Shown here piece after piece: positions 43,112 to 51,942 of a stretch of DNA of 64,000 nt. A program made the translations under genes and the position numbers. Numbering within the stretch: the stretch's first letter is position 1; each line of letters begins with the position of its first letter. The stretch is taken from assembly GCF_014647235.1 (NCBI RefSeq), contig NZ_BMOU01000004.1, positions 124,379 through 188,378 of the forward strand, read 5' to 3'. This stretch comes from Haloarcula pellucida. GTDB taxonomy: Archaea; Halobacteriota; Halobacteria; Halobacteriales; Haloarculaceae. The notes under the pieces were generated by a model. That model had not been told where the DNA came from. It ran no database searches and saw only the letters and a program-made list of their open reading frames with translations.

Positions 43112-44253
43112 CGTTCGAGCCAGCAGACCGAGTCGACGCGGTGCCACCGTCGGGTATCCGGCGGTTCTTCGAGTTGGCCGAGGAGATGGACGACATCATC
43201 TCGCTGGGCGTCGGCGAACCGGACTTCTCCGCGCCGTGGGCCGCCCGCGAGGCCGCCATCACCTCGCTGGAACGGGGCCAGACCTCCTACACCGCCAACC
43301 GCGGGAAGCGCGAACTCCGCGAGCGCATCGCCGGCTACGAGACCGAGCGCCACGACCTGACCTACGACCCCGACGAGGAGATTCTGGTCACCGCCGGCGC
43401 GAGCGAGGGGCTCGACTTGGCGTTCCGCGCGCTGCTCGACCCCGGCGACAGTATCGCGGTCGCACAGCCGTGTTACGTCTCCTACGTCCCGGGTGCGACC
43501 TTCGCCGGCGTCGACGTCGTCGACGTGCCGACCCGCGTCGAGGACGAGTTCAAACTCACCCGCGAGGTGCTCGAACAGTCGGGCGCGGCCGAGGCCGACG
43601 CGCTGGTCTACTGCTACCCGAACAACCCGACGGGCGCGACGATGACCGGCGAGGAACTCCGCGAGGTGGCGGCCTTTTGCCGGGAGAACGACCTCGTGGT
43701 GTTCGCCGACGAGATCTACGCCGACCTGACCTACGAACACGACCACACCTCTATCGCGACGCTCCCGGGGATGCGCGAACGAACCGTCGTGTTCAACGGG
43801 TTCTCGAAGGCCTTCGCGATGACCGGATTCAGACTCGGCTACGCGATGGGGCCGCCGGAGGCCATCACCGCGATGAACCGCGTTCACCAGTACACGATGC
43901 TGTCGGCGCCGACCACCGCTCAGTACGCCGCCATCGAGGCACTGGAGAACTGCTGGGAGGAGGTCGAGGAGATGACCTCGCAGTACGACCGACGGCGGAA
44001 CTACGTCCTCTCGCGTCTCGATGGCATGGGACTGGACTGCTTCCCCGCGTCGGGGGCGTTCTACGCTTTCCCCGAGTGTCCGTGGGACGACGCGAGCGAG
44101 TTCGCCGAGTCGTTGCTCCAGTCCGAGGGTGTCGCCGTCGTGCCGGGTACCGCCTTCGGCGAAGGCGGGGACGGCCACCTTCGCCTCTCCTATGCGACGG
44201 GGCTAGACGACCTCAAAGAGGCGATGAACCGGATGGAGTCGTTCCTCCAGTAG
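43108..44253 (+). CDS. aspB3: class I/II aminotransferase, AspB3-like
   Basis: The 381-residue PLP enzyme transfers amino groups between amino and 2-oxo acids. The fold-type I signatures are ISLGVGEPDFSAPW, NRGKRELRERIA, YPNNPTGATM, the PLP-Asp in VVFADEIYADL, and GFSKAFAMTGFRLGYAM with the Schiff-base Lys. The C-terminal FPASGAFYAFPE and LRLSYATG are typical. It is coupled to the Lrp gene by an ATGA overlap. Its specificity (aspartate, aromatic or other) is not determined by sequence. Confidence 0.9.
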   Translation: MTFEPADRVDAVPPSGIRRFFELAEEMDDIISLGVGEPDFSAPWAAREAAITSLERGQTSYTANRGKRELRERIAGYETERHDLTYDPDEEILVTAGASEGLDLAFRALLDPGDSIAVAQPCYVSYVPGATFAGVDVVDVPTRVEDEFKLTREVLEQSGAAEADALVYCYPNNPTGATMTGEELREVAAFCRENDLVVFADEIYADLTYEHDHTSIATLPGMRERTVVFNGFSKAFAMTGFRLGYAMGPPEAITAMNRVHQYTMLSAPTTAQYAAIEALENCWEEVEEMTSQYDRRRNYVLSRLDGMGLDCFPASGAFYAFPECPWDDASEFAESLLQSEGVAVVPGTAFGEGGDGHLRLSYATGLDDLKEAMNRMESFLQ

Positions 44254-44439
44254 CGCCTCGAGAACCGTTTCGGGACGGGGCGGACACCCAATTATCAACC
44301 ACAATAGCGGTGCCGAAAGCTTAAGGATAGTTCCTCCACAATCACTGTCAAACCGTGCAGCATAGGGTCACCGTCCGGGGGATCGTGGGTCAATTCACCG
44401 GCAATAAGTTTTTTCACGCCGACCGGCAGATGACAGATA

Positions 44440-46953
44440 ATGGCAATTGATGACACAGGGGGGACAGAGCCGAATCAGGTCGGCGAGGGTGGGACTGGTG
44501 CCGACCAGTCGGCGGCAGTCGGGGAGTACACGTGGGACGACTTGCGACGGGAGTTCCACGATGGAGGTCGGTTCGACCGGAGCGAGTATCTCGGGTTCGA
44601 GCCACGCCAACTCGGAGACAAGCTAGAGACGGCAGCGAGTACGGCGCTCACGCTGAACGGGCCGTTCGAGGAGTATCTCGACCCCTCGACGACGCCCGTC
44701 ACGAAGGGCGCCTACACGTGGGAACACTTCAAGCAAGAGTACTACTACGAGGACGGCTCTCTCCCTCGGGACGAGGAGGGCGAGGTGGTCCCGTTCGACG
44801 CCGAAGAGCACCTCGGCTTCGATCCGGACCACACCGAGACCCGACTCTCACAGGCCGACGACTTCGCGTCCGAACTGGTCGACGTCGTCGACGAGAACAC
44901 CGTCGACGTCAATCCGGAGTTAGACGAGGACGCGTTCTTCTCGACCAGACACGGCCACACGACGGTCGTCAACCGGTACGACCTAGAGAAGGCGGTCCCA
45001 CACAGCAAGAAGTCTCACTTCAAAGAGCTAGAGCGCTACTGGGTCAACAAGCCCTACGCCTGCGTCGTCATCTTCCACTCCCGCAAGGAGAACGAGAAGA
45101 AGTACTACGTCGTCGAACCGTACCTCAACGCCATCGAGGACGACCTCAAGCAGTTCCTCTCCGGAAAGCTCAAGACGGCCATCAAGTACTCCGAGGACGA
45201 GGTCATCGTTCAGGGGTCGAACGCCGACCGGGCCGAGGTCATCCAGCGAGAGGCCGAGAACCTCCTCTCGCGGTACGACCTCTACGACGGGACAGTCGGT
45301 GCCGGCAGCGGCGACGGCGGCGGCATCCTCGACCAGGTGAAAGAGCTGTTCGACATGGGCGAAGCGGCCGAAGACCCGGACGAGGCCGGGCAACTCGACG
45401 GTATCTCGACGCGGCCCGAACCGGCGATTCTCGAGGACGACCCCGCGACGCTCAACGAGTACCAGGTCGAGAAACTGCTGTACATGCTCAAGCGGGACTT
45501 CATCGGGTACGCCCGCATCGACGGCATCAAACACGACATCAACGTCGAGGACATCTCCTGTGACGGGTACAACTCCCGGGTGTTCGTCTACCACACCGAC
45601 TACGAGCAGATCATCTCGAACGTCGAACACGGCCAGACGGAACTCGACGACTTCGTCGTCAAACTCGCCCAGCGCTCGGGCAAGGGCATCTCGAAGCGCC
45701 AACCACAGGTCGACGCGACGCTGCCGGACGGGTCGCGTGCCCAGTTGACGCTCGGCCGGGAAGTGTCCGACCACGGGACGAACTACACCATCCGTCAGTT
45801 CAAGGACGTCCCCTTCACGCCCATCGACCTCATCAACTGGAACACGTTCTCGCTGGACGAGATGGCGTTCCTCTGGCTCTGTATCGAGAATCACAAGTCG
45901 CTCATCTTCGCGGGCGGGACCGCATCCGGAAAGACCACGAGTCTGAACGCCGTCTCGCTGTTCATCCCCTCGAACTCGAAAATCGTCTCCATCGAGGACA
46001 CCCGCGAGGTGGAACTGCCCCAGCGCAACTGGGTCGCGAGCGTCACCCGCCCCTCCTTCGGCGAGGACGACACCGGCGACGTCGACGAGTTCGACCTGCT
46101 GGAGGCCGCACTCCGGCAACGTCCGGACTACATCGTCATGGGTGAGATTCGCGGTGAGGAAGGTCGCACCCTGTTTCAGGTCATGTCGACCGGTCACACC
46201 ACCTACACCACCTTCCACGCCGACTCCGTCGGCGAGGTCATCAAGCGCTTCACCACCGAACCGATCAACGTCTCGAAGACGCTGTTTACCGCGCTGGACC
46301 TCGTCTCGATCCAGACCCAGACGCGGGTCGACGGCAACAAGGTCCGCCGGAACAAGTCTCTGACCGAGATCAACGAGTACTCCGCCGAGAACGACGAAAT
46401 CAACGTCCGGGACGTCTACGAGTGGCGCGCCGAGACGGACGAGTACATCCAGATGGGGAACTCGAACACCTTAGAGGAGGTCAAGTTCGACCGCGGGTGG
46501 ACCCAGGAGAAACTCGACGAGGAACTGTTCAAGCGGAAAGTCGTCCTCGCGTACCTCATCGAACAGGGGCTAAACACCTACACGCAAGTCGCCGCGACGA
46601 TTCAGGCGTTCATCAACGACCCGGAGACCATCCTCACACTCATCGCCAACGACCAACTCGAACAGTCGCTCGAAGACCTCCGGGAGATGGAGTCTGTCAA
46701 GATCGACATCGATCCCGAGAAAGAGGAGATGGTCCCGCGGCCCGACGCCCCACCGGAGATGGTCGAGGAGACGAAAGGCGTACTGGACAACGCCGGCCCG
46801 CTGTTCGACCAGTTCACGAGCGGCGACACCACCGACATCGTCTCGGCGCTGATGGACGGCGACGCACTGGCGGAGGCCGAAAAAGAGGAAGAAGAGACCG
46901 GCGGCTTCGGCCAGTTCGTCCCGAAAGCCGGGAAGGAGGCAGATAGCGGATGA
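44440..46953 (+). CDS. pilB: type IV pilus assembly ATPase, TadA/PilB/VirB11 family
   Basis: The 837-residue secretion ATPase powers pilus assembly. The C-terminal motor has Walker A FAGGTASGKTTSLN (about residues 488-501), VSIEDTREVELPQRN (Asp box) and Walker B YIVMGEIRGEEG (about residue 563), then the His box GHTTYTTFHAD. The N-terminal part is unusually long. It holds two similar units beginning YTWDDLRREF and YTWEHFKQEY, each ending in a LGF[ED]P motif (about residues 28-65 and 88-130), and an acidic linker. It is coupled to pilC by a 4-bp overlap. Confidence 0.94.
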   Translation: MAIDDTGGTEPNQVGEGGTGADQSAAVGEYTWDDLRREFHDGGRFDRSEYLGFEPRQLGDKLETAASTALTLNGPFEEYLDPSTTPVTKGAYTWEHFKQEYYYEDGSLPRDEEGEVVPFDAEEHLGFDPDHTETRLSQADDFASELVDVVDENTVDVNPELDEDAFFSTRHGHTTVVNRYDLEKAVPHSKKSHFKELERYWVNKPYACVVIFHSRKENEKKYYVVEPYLNAIEDDLKQFLSGKLKTAIKYSEDEVIVQGSNADRAEVIQREAENLLSRYDLYDGTVGAGSGDGGGILDQVKELFDMGEAAEDPDEAGQLDGISTRPEPAILEDDPATLNEYQVEKLLYMLKRDFIGYARIDGIKHDINVEDISCDGYNSRVFVYHTDYEQIISNVEHGQTELDDFVVKLAQRSGKGISKRQPQVDATLPDGSRAQLTLGREVSDHGTNYTIRQFKDVPFTPIDLINWNTFSLDEMAFLWLCIENHKSLIFAGGTASGKTTSLNAVSLFIPSNSKIVSIEDTREVELPQRNWVASVTRPSFGEDDTGDVDEFDLLEAALRQRPDYIVMGEIRGEEGRTLFQVMSTGHTTYTTFHADSVGEVIKRFTTEPINVSKTLFTALDLVSIQTQTRVDGNKVRRNKSLTEINEYSAENDEINVRDVYEWRAETDEYIQMGNSNTLEEVKFDRGWTQEKLDEELFKRKVVLAYLIEQGLNTYTQVAATIQAFINDPETILTLIANDQLEQSLEDLREMESVKIDIDPEKEEMVPRPDAPPEMVEETKGVLDNAGPLFDQFTSGDTTDIVSALMDGDALAEAEKEEEETGGFGQFVPKAGKEADSG

Positions 46954-48989
46954 GCCTCGACACGAAGGGCCAGCAACAACTCGGGAGCGGTGGCGCTCTG
47001 GGTGACGCTTTCTACCCCGCTTACCAGACGCTGTTCGACGAGGAGGGCGATTTCGTCGACAGCGTGCAGACGAAACTCGCCGAGGCACGGATGGCCGACA
47101 ACGTCGAGATGTTCCTCGCACGTGCCCTCGCCGTCGGCGTCATCGCGGGACTGGCACTCTGGCTCGTCGGCACCCTGCTCGGGTACCTGCTCGTCAGTAT
47201 CCTGTTTACTGGCTCGGAGGGGCCGACGTTCATCGGCGTCGTCATCCAGAACGAGACGCTGCTTGCCATCATCGATGCGCTGAAACTCCCCTTCCTGATT
47301 CTCGTGACGGGCGTCGTCTTCGGTGCCATCGGCTTCGGCATCGGCTTCGGCTCGCTCGTTTCGATTCCGTACTTCCGGGCCAGTGCTCGCGAGCGCGAGA
47401 TCAACATCCTCCTCTCGGACTCCATCTCGTTTATGTACGCCCTCTCCGTGGGTGGGCTGAACCAACTCGAAATCCTCCAGGCGATGGCGAAAGCCGACGA
47501 TACCTACGGAGAGGTCGCCCACGAGTTCCAGTCTATCGTTCTAGAGACCGAATACTTCGATACGGACTATCGGACGGCCGTTCGGAATCAGGCGCTCGAA
47601 ACCCCTTCCGACAGCCTCTCTCAGTTCCTCACCGACATGCTCTCTATCATCAACTCCGGTGGGGACATGACCTCGTTCCTCGAAGACCAGAAAGAAAAGC
47701 ACATGCGGACCGCCCGGCAGGAGCAAGAGAAGATGCTGGAGACGCTGGAACTGTTCGGCGAGATGTACATGACCCTCTCGCTGTTCCCGCTCTTGCTCAT
47801 CATCATCCTCGTCATCATGTCGATGATGGGCAACGCCCAGCAGCGGCTCATCTACGGCACCGTCTACGGTCTCATCCCGCTGACCGGGATGGCCTTCCTG
47901 GTGCTCGTCTCGACGGTCACGCAGGACTCCATCGGTGATGGGTACCTCCGGCCAGACGCCAGCGAAGACGACATCGTCGTCGACGAAGGCATCGGCGTCT
48001 TCAACCTCGGTCTCGTCGAGCAGTACAGCGGCAGTTACGCCGTCTTCGACCGCGTGAAGAGTCGCGAAGGGACCTACGAGTTCCTCCAGATTCTCAAGAA
48101 GCCACACCTGTTCTTCCGCGACCACCCGATGCTCGTGCTGGGGCTGACGATTCCGCTCTCTATCCTCTCGATCGTCGCCGCCGTGGTCCTCGGGCAAGCC
48201 CCCCTCTCGCTCGACGGGATGATCAACCGGCCTGTACCGGGGACGTTCTTCTGGGTGTACGTCCCGATGTACATCAACTTCGTGCCGCTGACGATATTCT
48301 ACGAGTGGAACCAGCGCTCGCGGAAAGCCATCATCGGTAACCTCTCGGACAACCTCCGGAAACTCGCCTCGGCGAACGACACCGGAATGACCCTGCTCGA
48401 ATCCATCAAAGTCGTCTCCGAGACGTCCGCCGGGAAGCTCTCAGACGAGTTCGAGACGATGCACGCGAAGGTCAACTACGGCACCAGTCTCAAGGAGGCC
48501 CTCCGAGAGTTCAACAACAAGTACCACGTCCCGCGACTGGCTCGGACGGTGAAACTCATCGCCGAGGCACAGGAAGCCTCCAGCCAGATTCAGGACGTCC
48601 TCTCGACGGCCGCACAGGCCTCGGAGAATCAGGACGACATCGAGCGCGAGCGGAAGTCCCGAACCCGGATGCAGATGGTCATCATCATCATGACCTACCT
48701 CACCCTGCTGGGCGTGATGGCGCTGCTGAAGACGCAGTTCCTCGACGTGATGTCCGGCCTGTCGAGTCAGGCCTCCGGTGCCAGCGGGTCCGGCGCGCCC
48801 GGCGGCGGGTTCGGTGGCAGCGTCGACGTCGACCTCCTGTCGATGCTGTTCTTCCACGCGGTCACCCTGCAGGCGCTCCTCTCCTCGTTCATCGCCGGCT
48901 ATATCCGCGAGGTGAACCTGATGGCGGGCGTGAAGTTCGCCGTCGTCCTCTCGACGATAGCGCTCGTCGTGTGGATGGCCGTCGGGTAA
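46950..48989 (+). CDS. pilC: type IV pilus platform protein, TadB/TadC (PilC) fusion
   Basis: This 679-residue T2SSF-family protein forms the inner-membrane platform that meets PilB. It has two T2SSF domains in tandem, with helix clusters near residues 50-75, 95-130, 275-320 and 390-430, and three more at the C-terminus. Repeated DSISFMYALSVGGLNQLEILQAM and DNLRKLASANDTGMTLLESI are the start of each domain. Such fused forms are normal in haloarchaea. A Gly/Ser-rich loop (SSQASGASGSGAPGGGFGGS) precedes the last helices. The ATG overlaps the pilB stop (ATGA). Confidence 0.93.
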   Translation: MSLDTKGQQQLGSGGALGDAFYPAYQTLFDEEGDFVDSVQTKLAEARMADNVEMFLARALAVGVIAGLALWLVGTLLGYLLVSILFTGSEGPTFIGVVIQNETLLAIIDALKLPFLILVTGVVFGAIGFGIGFGSLVSIPYFRASAREREINILLSDSISFMYALSVGGLNQLEILQAMAKADDTYGEVAHEFQSIVLETEYFDTDYRTAVRNQALETPSDSLSQFLTDMLSIINSGGDMTSFLEDQKEKHMRTARQEQEKMLETLELFGEMYMTLSLFPLLLIIILVIMSMMGNAQQRLIYGTVYGLIPLTGMAFLVLVSTVTQDSIGDGYLRPDASEDDIVVDEGIGVFNLGLVEQYSGSYAVFDRVKSREGTYEFLQILKKPHLFFRDHPMLVLGLTIPLSILSIVAAVVLGQAPLSLDGMINRPVPGTFFWVYVPMYINFVPLTIFYEWNQRSRKAIIGNLSDNLRKLASANDTGMTLLESIKVVSETSAGKLSDEFETMHAKVNYGTSLKEALREFNNKYHVPRLARTVKLIAEAQEASSQIQDVLSTAAQASENQDDIERERKSRTRMQMVIIIMTYLTLLGVMALLKTQFLDVMSGLSSQASGASGSGAPGGGFGGSVDVDLLSMLFFHAVTLQALLSSFIAGYIREVNLMAGVKFAVVLSTIALVVWMAVG

Positions 48990-49072
48990 CCCGTCCGTGT
49001 CTCGCCCGCGGTGGCGGACTCTTCGTCTCCCCCGCACTCCGTCGGAAGTAATCCGAGCCAACTCTGTGAGTG

Positions 49073-49151
49073 ATACTGGTGGCTGTACGTTCGTAACGAT
49101 ATTCGCCACCCCGGGTGGCGAATTACTTCAGTTTGTTACAGCCACCAGTAT
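49073..49151. repeat. 79-bp palindromic repeat element
   Basis: Tips ATACTGGTGGCTGTA (49073-49087) and the exact complement (49137-49151), centre GCCACCC-C-GGGTGGC (49105-49119). It would form a long hairpin with one bulged middle region. It lies in the 290-bp gap between pilC and the metallo-beta-lactamase gene; I see no gene in that gap. It is the same class as 10612-10693, with different tip and centre sequence but equal architecture, including ATA(G/C)TG and CTGT at the tips. Confidence 0.78.
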
Positions 49152-49279
49152 GAGCCACGCCACCCGTCTCGCTCACGCCGGTAATCCGCGTCCCGTGACC
49201 CCGTCCAGTACCGGTACCGTCAGGACGAGAGGGGTATCTCGGTCATAACTTTGCGCGCGTCACTCGTCGTCGAGACACC

Positions 49280-50404
49280 ATGCAGGGGAACAATCGTCCG
49301 GTAGACCCCGACGTCACACGACGGAGCTACCTCACCGCCAGCGCGGCAGGTCTGCTCGGGATGGCAGGCTTGAGCGGTTCCGTGTCGGCACAGGACCTTT
49401 CAGACGCGACGAGCGCGCTCGCGGCACAGACTTCGGCCCCCGAAGACCCGGAGATTCCCGACAAGGGGTATCTGGTGGCGGCACTCGGCGACGGCATCTA
49501 CTGGATCACCGAGGGCGTCTACCAGATGCTGTTTCTCACGACGGGCGAGGGCGTGGTCGTCGTCGACGCACCCCCGACCATCGGGCAGAACATCCTCGCC
49601 GCGATCGACGAGGTGACCGACGAACCGATCACCCACGTCGTCTACAGCCACTACCACGCGGACCACATCGGCGCTGCGACGCTCTACCCCGACGACGCCG
49701 AGTACATCGCCCACGTGGGGACCGCCAGATTCCTCGACCGGGTCGGTGACGACAACCGCCCGTCTCCGACGACTGTGTTCGGTCCGAGAACGAACGCCAC
49801 TCCGAGCACTGCCGGTCAGCAGGAACGTCCCGACCGTCGACACGTCGATGGCAACAGCTACACCCTCGAAGTCGGGGACCAACGCCTCGAACTCGAACAC
49901 CGCGGACCGAACCACGCCGCCGGAAACGTCTTCATCCACGCGCCAACCCACCGAGTCCTCATGTTCGTCGACGTCGTGTTCCCGAGGTGGATCCCCTTCC
50001 AGAACCTCGCCGAGTCGTCAGATATTCCGGGCTACATCAGGGCCCACGATCAGATCCTCGAGTACGACTTCGATACGCTCGTCGCCGGCCACCTGACTCG
50101 ACTCGGGACGCCGGCGGACGTCCGGACCCAGCGAGAGTTCGTTACGGATCTGGAGGCGAACTGCCGCGAGGCCATCGCCACGGTGGACCTCGGGCAGGTC
50201 GTCCAGGAACGCCAGCCAACCAACCTCTGGGAGACGTTCGCGGCGTATCTAGACGAGACGTCGCGGGTCGCGGCGGACGCCACGCTGGAGACGTGGGGGA
50301 ACGACCGACTCCGCGGCGCCGACGTGTTCATGCAGAGCCACGCCGCGACGATGATCGAATCGCTCCGCATCGACTTCGGCGTCCTCGGACCGTTCGGGCT
50401 GTGA
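49280..50404 (+). CDS. Tat-exported metallo-beta-lactamase-fold protein
   Basis: The 374-residue product has a Tat signal (DVTRRSYLTASAAGLLGMAGL, residues about 11-31). The catalytic domain includes the metal motif YSHYHADHIGAA, with further sites GPNHAAGN, MFVDVVFP and LVAGHLTRLG. All five metal ligand groups appear present, so it should be active outside the cell. It begins after the palindromic element and ends 142 bp before the candidate left att site. Its insertion between pilus genes and element may be coincidental. Confidence 0.85.
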   Translation: MQGNNRPVDPDVTRRSYLTASAAGLLGMAGLSGSVSAQDLSDATSALAAQTSAPEDPEIPDKGYLVAALGDGIYWITEGVYQMLFLTTGEGVVVVDAPPTIGQNILAAIDEVTDEPITHVVYSHYHADHIGAATLYPDDAEYIAHVGTARFLDRVGDDNRPSPTTVFGPRTNATPSTAGQQERPDRRHVDGNSYTLEVGDQRLELEHRGPNHAAGNVFIHAPTHRVLMFVDVVFPRWIPFQNLAESSDIPGYIRAHDQILEYDFDTLVAGHLTRLGTPADVRTQREFVTDLEANCREAIATVDLGQVVQERQPTNLWETFAAYLDETSRVAADATLETWGNDRLRGADVFMQSHAATMIESLRIDFGVLGPFGL

Positions 50405-50545
50405 GAGGAGGCGGAGCGCGCCGGACCGTCGTCCCAGCGGGAGCGATCGCCTCGCTCCACTCGGCGCCGTGACTGGCAGCGGTTCCAAGCCGGGCGTCGA
50501 CGAACGTGCACACCGCTCGGGACTGTGGTCACGACGGGAGAGCCA
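50405..50545. other. 141-bp gap between the metallo-beta-lactamase gene and the element
   Basis: No gene, hairpin or promoter is evident to me here. It probably is chromosomal DNA that precedes the left end of the element. Open frames crossing it are shadows of the adjacent high-GC coding sequence. Confidence 0.4.
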
Positions 50546-50555
50546 GGACTCGCCG
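50546..50555. other. candidate left attachment site (attL-like)
   Basis: GGACTCGCCG repeats the first bases of the tRNA-Ala 3' end (56644-56653). With the flank, 12 of 13 positions of the minus-strand TC(T/C)CGGCGAGTCC agree. This region corresponds to the 3' strand of the acceptor and T stem, where integrases often cut. The repeat is short and partly decayed, so the assignment is tentative. Confidence 0.35.
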
Positions 50556-50586
50556 AGAGTGAGCGAACGCACGGCGTTCGGCGAGT

Positions 50587-50787
50587 TCACGAACGACTGA
50601 TGGTGCGAATCGGCCGAAGAACGGTAGTGGTACCGTTTGGGCTCCGAGCTAGCGAACGCGACGACCCACACGCCGAGCGACACCATGACGGCGTAATCGG
50701 CCGTGAGCGTGTACGGTGGCCAATCGGGGCGTTGCGAACGTTCAGGTAGTCATCCATCATCCCGCTGGCACGCTTCTGGTAGCTCAT
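50587..50787 (-). pseudogene. damaged small element gene, frameshift suspected
   Basis: The frame starts with an ATG at 50787 that overlaps the stop of the OB-like gene (ATGA), so it should be its coupled neighbour. After about 19 sensible residues (MSYQKRASGMMDDYLNVRN) the frame turns into low-quality Arg/Ser text. A neighbouring frame continues with RPDWPPYTLTADYAVMVSLG and a hydrophobic run, as a small membrane protein would. One base insertion or deletion near 50727 would join the parts. Its function is unknown. Confidence 0.5.
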
Positions 50788-51149
50788 TCGCTACCACCGA
50801 GTTGCCGGACTTCCCACACGTCGTACTCCCGCTCCTCACCGTCGTCGGTCGTGAACGTACGCGTCTTTTCGGTGTGCTTGATGCCGACGACATCTCCCTC
50901 ACCGAGATCGTTGTCGTCGAGGGCGTTGTCGATCTGGTTGTTGGACCACATGGCGACGACGTCACCGATGCCACGGGAGAGTTCGATAACGGTGGTGTCG
51001 TACTGACCGCAGTTCGGGACGACATCACGAATCACGCCCACAACGTTCTCTCCGGGTTCGAGTTCGATCCACTCGGAATCGTAGTCGTCGTCGGAGTTGC
51101 TTTCAACCGGTTCGAGGTCGTCGAAGGATGGCGTTTCCTGAGTTGCCAT
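50784..51149 (-). CDS. probable OB-fold (single-strand DNA binding-like) protein of the element
   Basis: The 121-residue product has an acidic, disordered first 25 residues, then a small beta-rich domain: WIELEPGENVVGVIRDVV, DTTVIELSRGIGDVVAMWSN, DLGEGDVVGIKHTEKTRTF, YDVWEVRQLG. Strand order and length suggest an OB fold. Similar small acidic proteins occur on haloarchaeal viruses and plasmids. A TTAAG TATA-like element is about 28-34 nt upstream. A role in element replication beside Rep is inferred; the family assignment is not certain. Confidence 0.5.
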   Translation of the reverse strand: MATQETPSFDDLEPVESNSDDDYDSEWIELEPGENVVGVIRDVVPNCGQYDTTVIELSRGIGDVVAMWSNNQIDNALDDNDLGEGDVVGIKHTEKTRTFTTDDGEEREYDVWEVRQLGGSE

Positions 51150-51227
51150 ACATGGAGAGATTCCGAGTGGTTGGACTTAACTAGGTGCTGAGGCTCGGTG
51201 AAAGTATAATCGGCATCTGATAGACAA

Positions 51228-51908
51228 TTAAAACACGATTGTAGGGCCAGGCCCAATGATTGAACGAACCAATATCAATAAGGCGGTAACAAAGACTGAG
51301 GCGTAGAAGATCTCCTTGAGTCGCTTGAATGGAGAGACTGACTCTACACCACTGATTCGAATATAAGGAAAAATCCAGTCTCTAAACCGAACAGAAAGAT
51401 ATGTTGAGAGCAATAAGATGAAAACAACTGAATCTTGAACAGTTGGATAATAATGTATAATTTTCCCAGGAGTGACGCTGACAATCTGATATCCGACGAG
51501 TAAGGCCAAAAAGATAGATAACGTAGTAGCACCTTCATCAGCAATATAGGTGCGTATTCTACCGAGATTTGTTTTTCTCTCGTCAAAATATTCCAATACT
51601 TGAGTCTCAATCTCATTCACCCATATGGAGTCACCAATAGAGTGCATTTGATGACTCTCATAGGGACGTGCTGCTCCTGAAATCTTGATTGTTCCCTCAT
51701 CTCCAGATACCTCAATAGAGTAACCGACGCCGAACGAATCAATATCTTCTTGCGAAAATTGCCTGATTGAATGCGCCGAGATCTCTGCTACAGGGTCAAG
51801 TTTAACAGATACGGTTAATCTTGGCTGCGTCGTCTGTGAAACTAGAATTTCCTCTATCTCTTCTAACTCACTAAACGTCAGATGAACCGCGGGGAGTTTC
51901 GATTTCAA
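51228..51908 (-). CDS. membrane protein of unknown function, element cargo
   Basis: From the TTG at 51908 the product has 226 residues. About 120 residues of soluble, beta-rich domain (VHLTFSELEEIEEILV, then PRLTVSVKLDPVAEISAH) come first. Three membrane helices follow (about 127-145, 159-173, 200-217), and a basic GVESVSPFKRLKE loop lies before the last helix. A TATATTTATG-like box about 30 nt upstream makes a leaderless TTG start likely; in-frame codons upstream have no ATG or GTG. It has its own promoter, separate from the operon behind it. It is unrecognised; a pore-like effector or a virus structural protein are both possible. Confidence 0.55.
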   Translation of the reverse strand: MKSKLPAVHLTFSELEEIEEILVSQTTQPRLTVSVKLDPVAEISAHSIRQFSQEDIDSFGVGYSIEVSGDEGTIKISGAARPYESHQMHSIGDSIWVNEIETQVLEYFDERKTNLGRIRTYIADEGATTLSIFLALLVGYQIVSVTPGKIIHYYPTVQDSVVFILLLSTYLSVRFRDWIFPYIRISGVESVSPFKRLKEIFYASVFVTALLILVRSIIGPGPTIVF

Positions 51909-51933
51909 TATAATTTCACAACTAGTTGAACAG

Positions 51934-51942
51934 CATAAATAT
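51934..51942 (-). promoter_or_regulatory. TATA box of the membrane protein gene at 51908
   Basis: On the minus strand TATTTATGC, centred about 30 nt before the TTG at 51908. The spacing predicts transcription starting at or next to the TTG and decides this unusual start. Confidence 0.5.

Noticed and set aside
45028-46218. 396-codon frame opposite pilB
   Set aside because: Shadow with no motifs; pilB is unambiguous.
50249-50686. 145-codon frame across the end of the lactamase-fold gene
   Set aside because: Only its upstream part is protein-like; the rest is antisense of the lactamase-fold gene, so it is not a single gene. Used only as evidence for the frameshift at 50587-50787.
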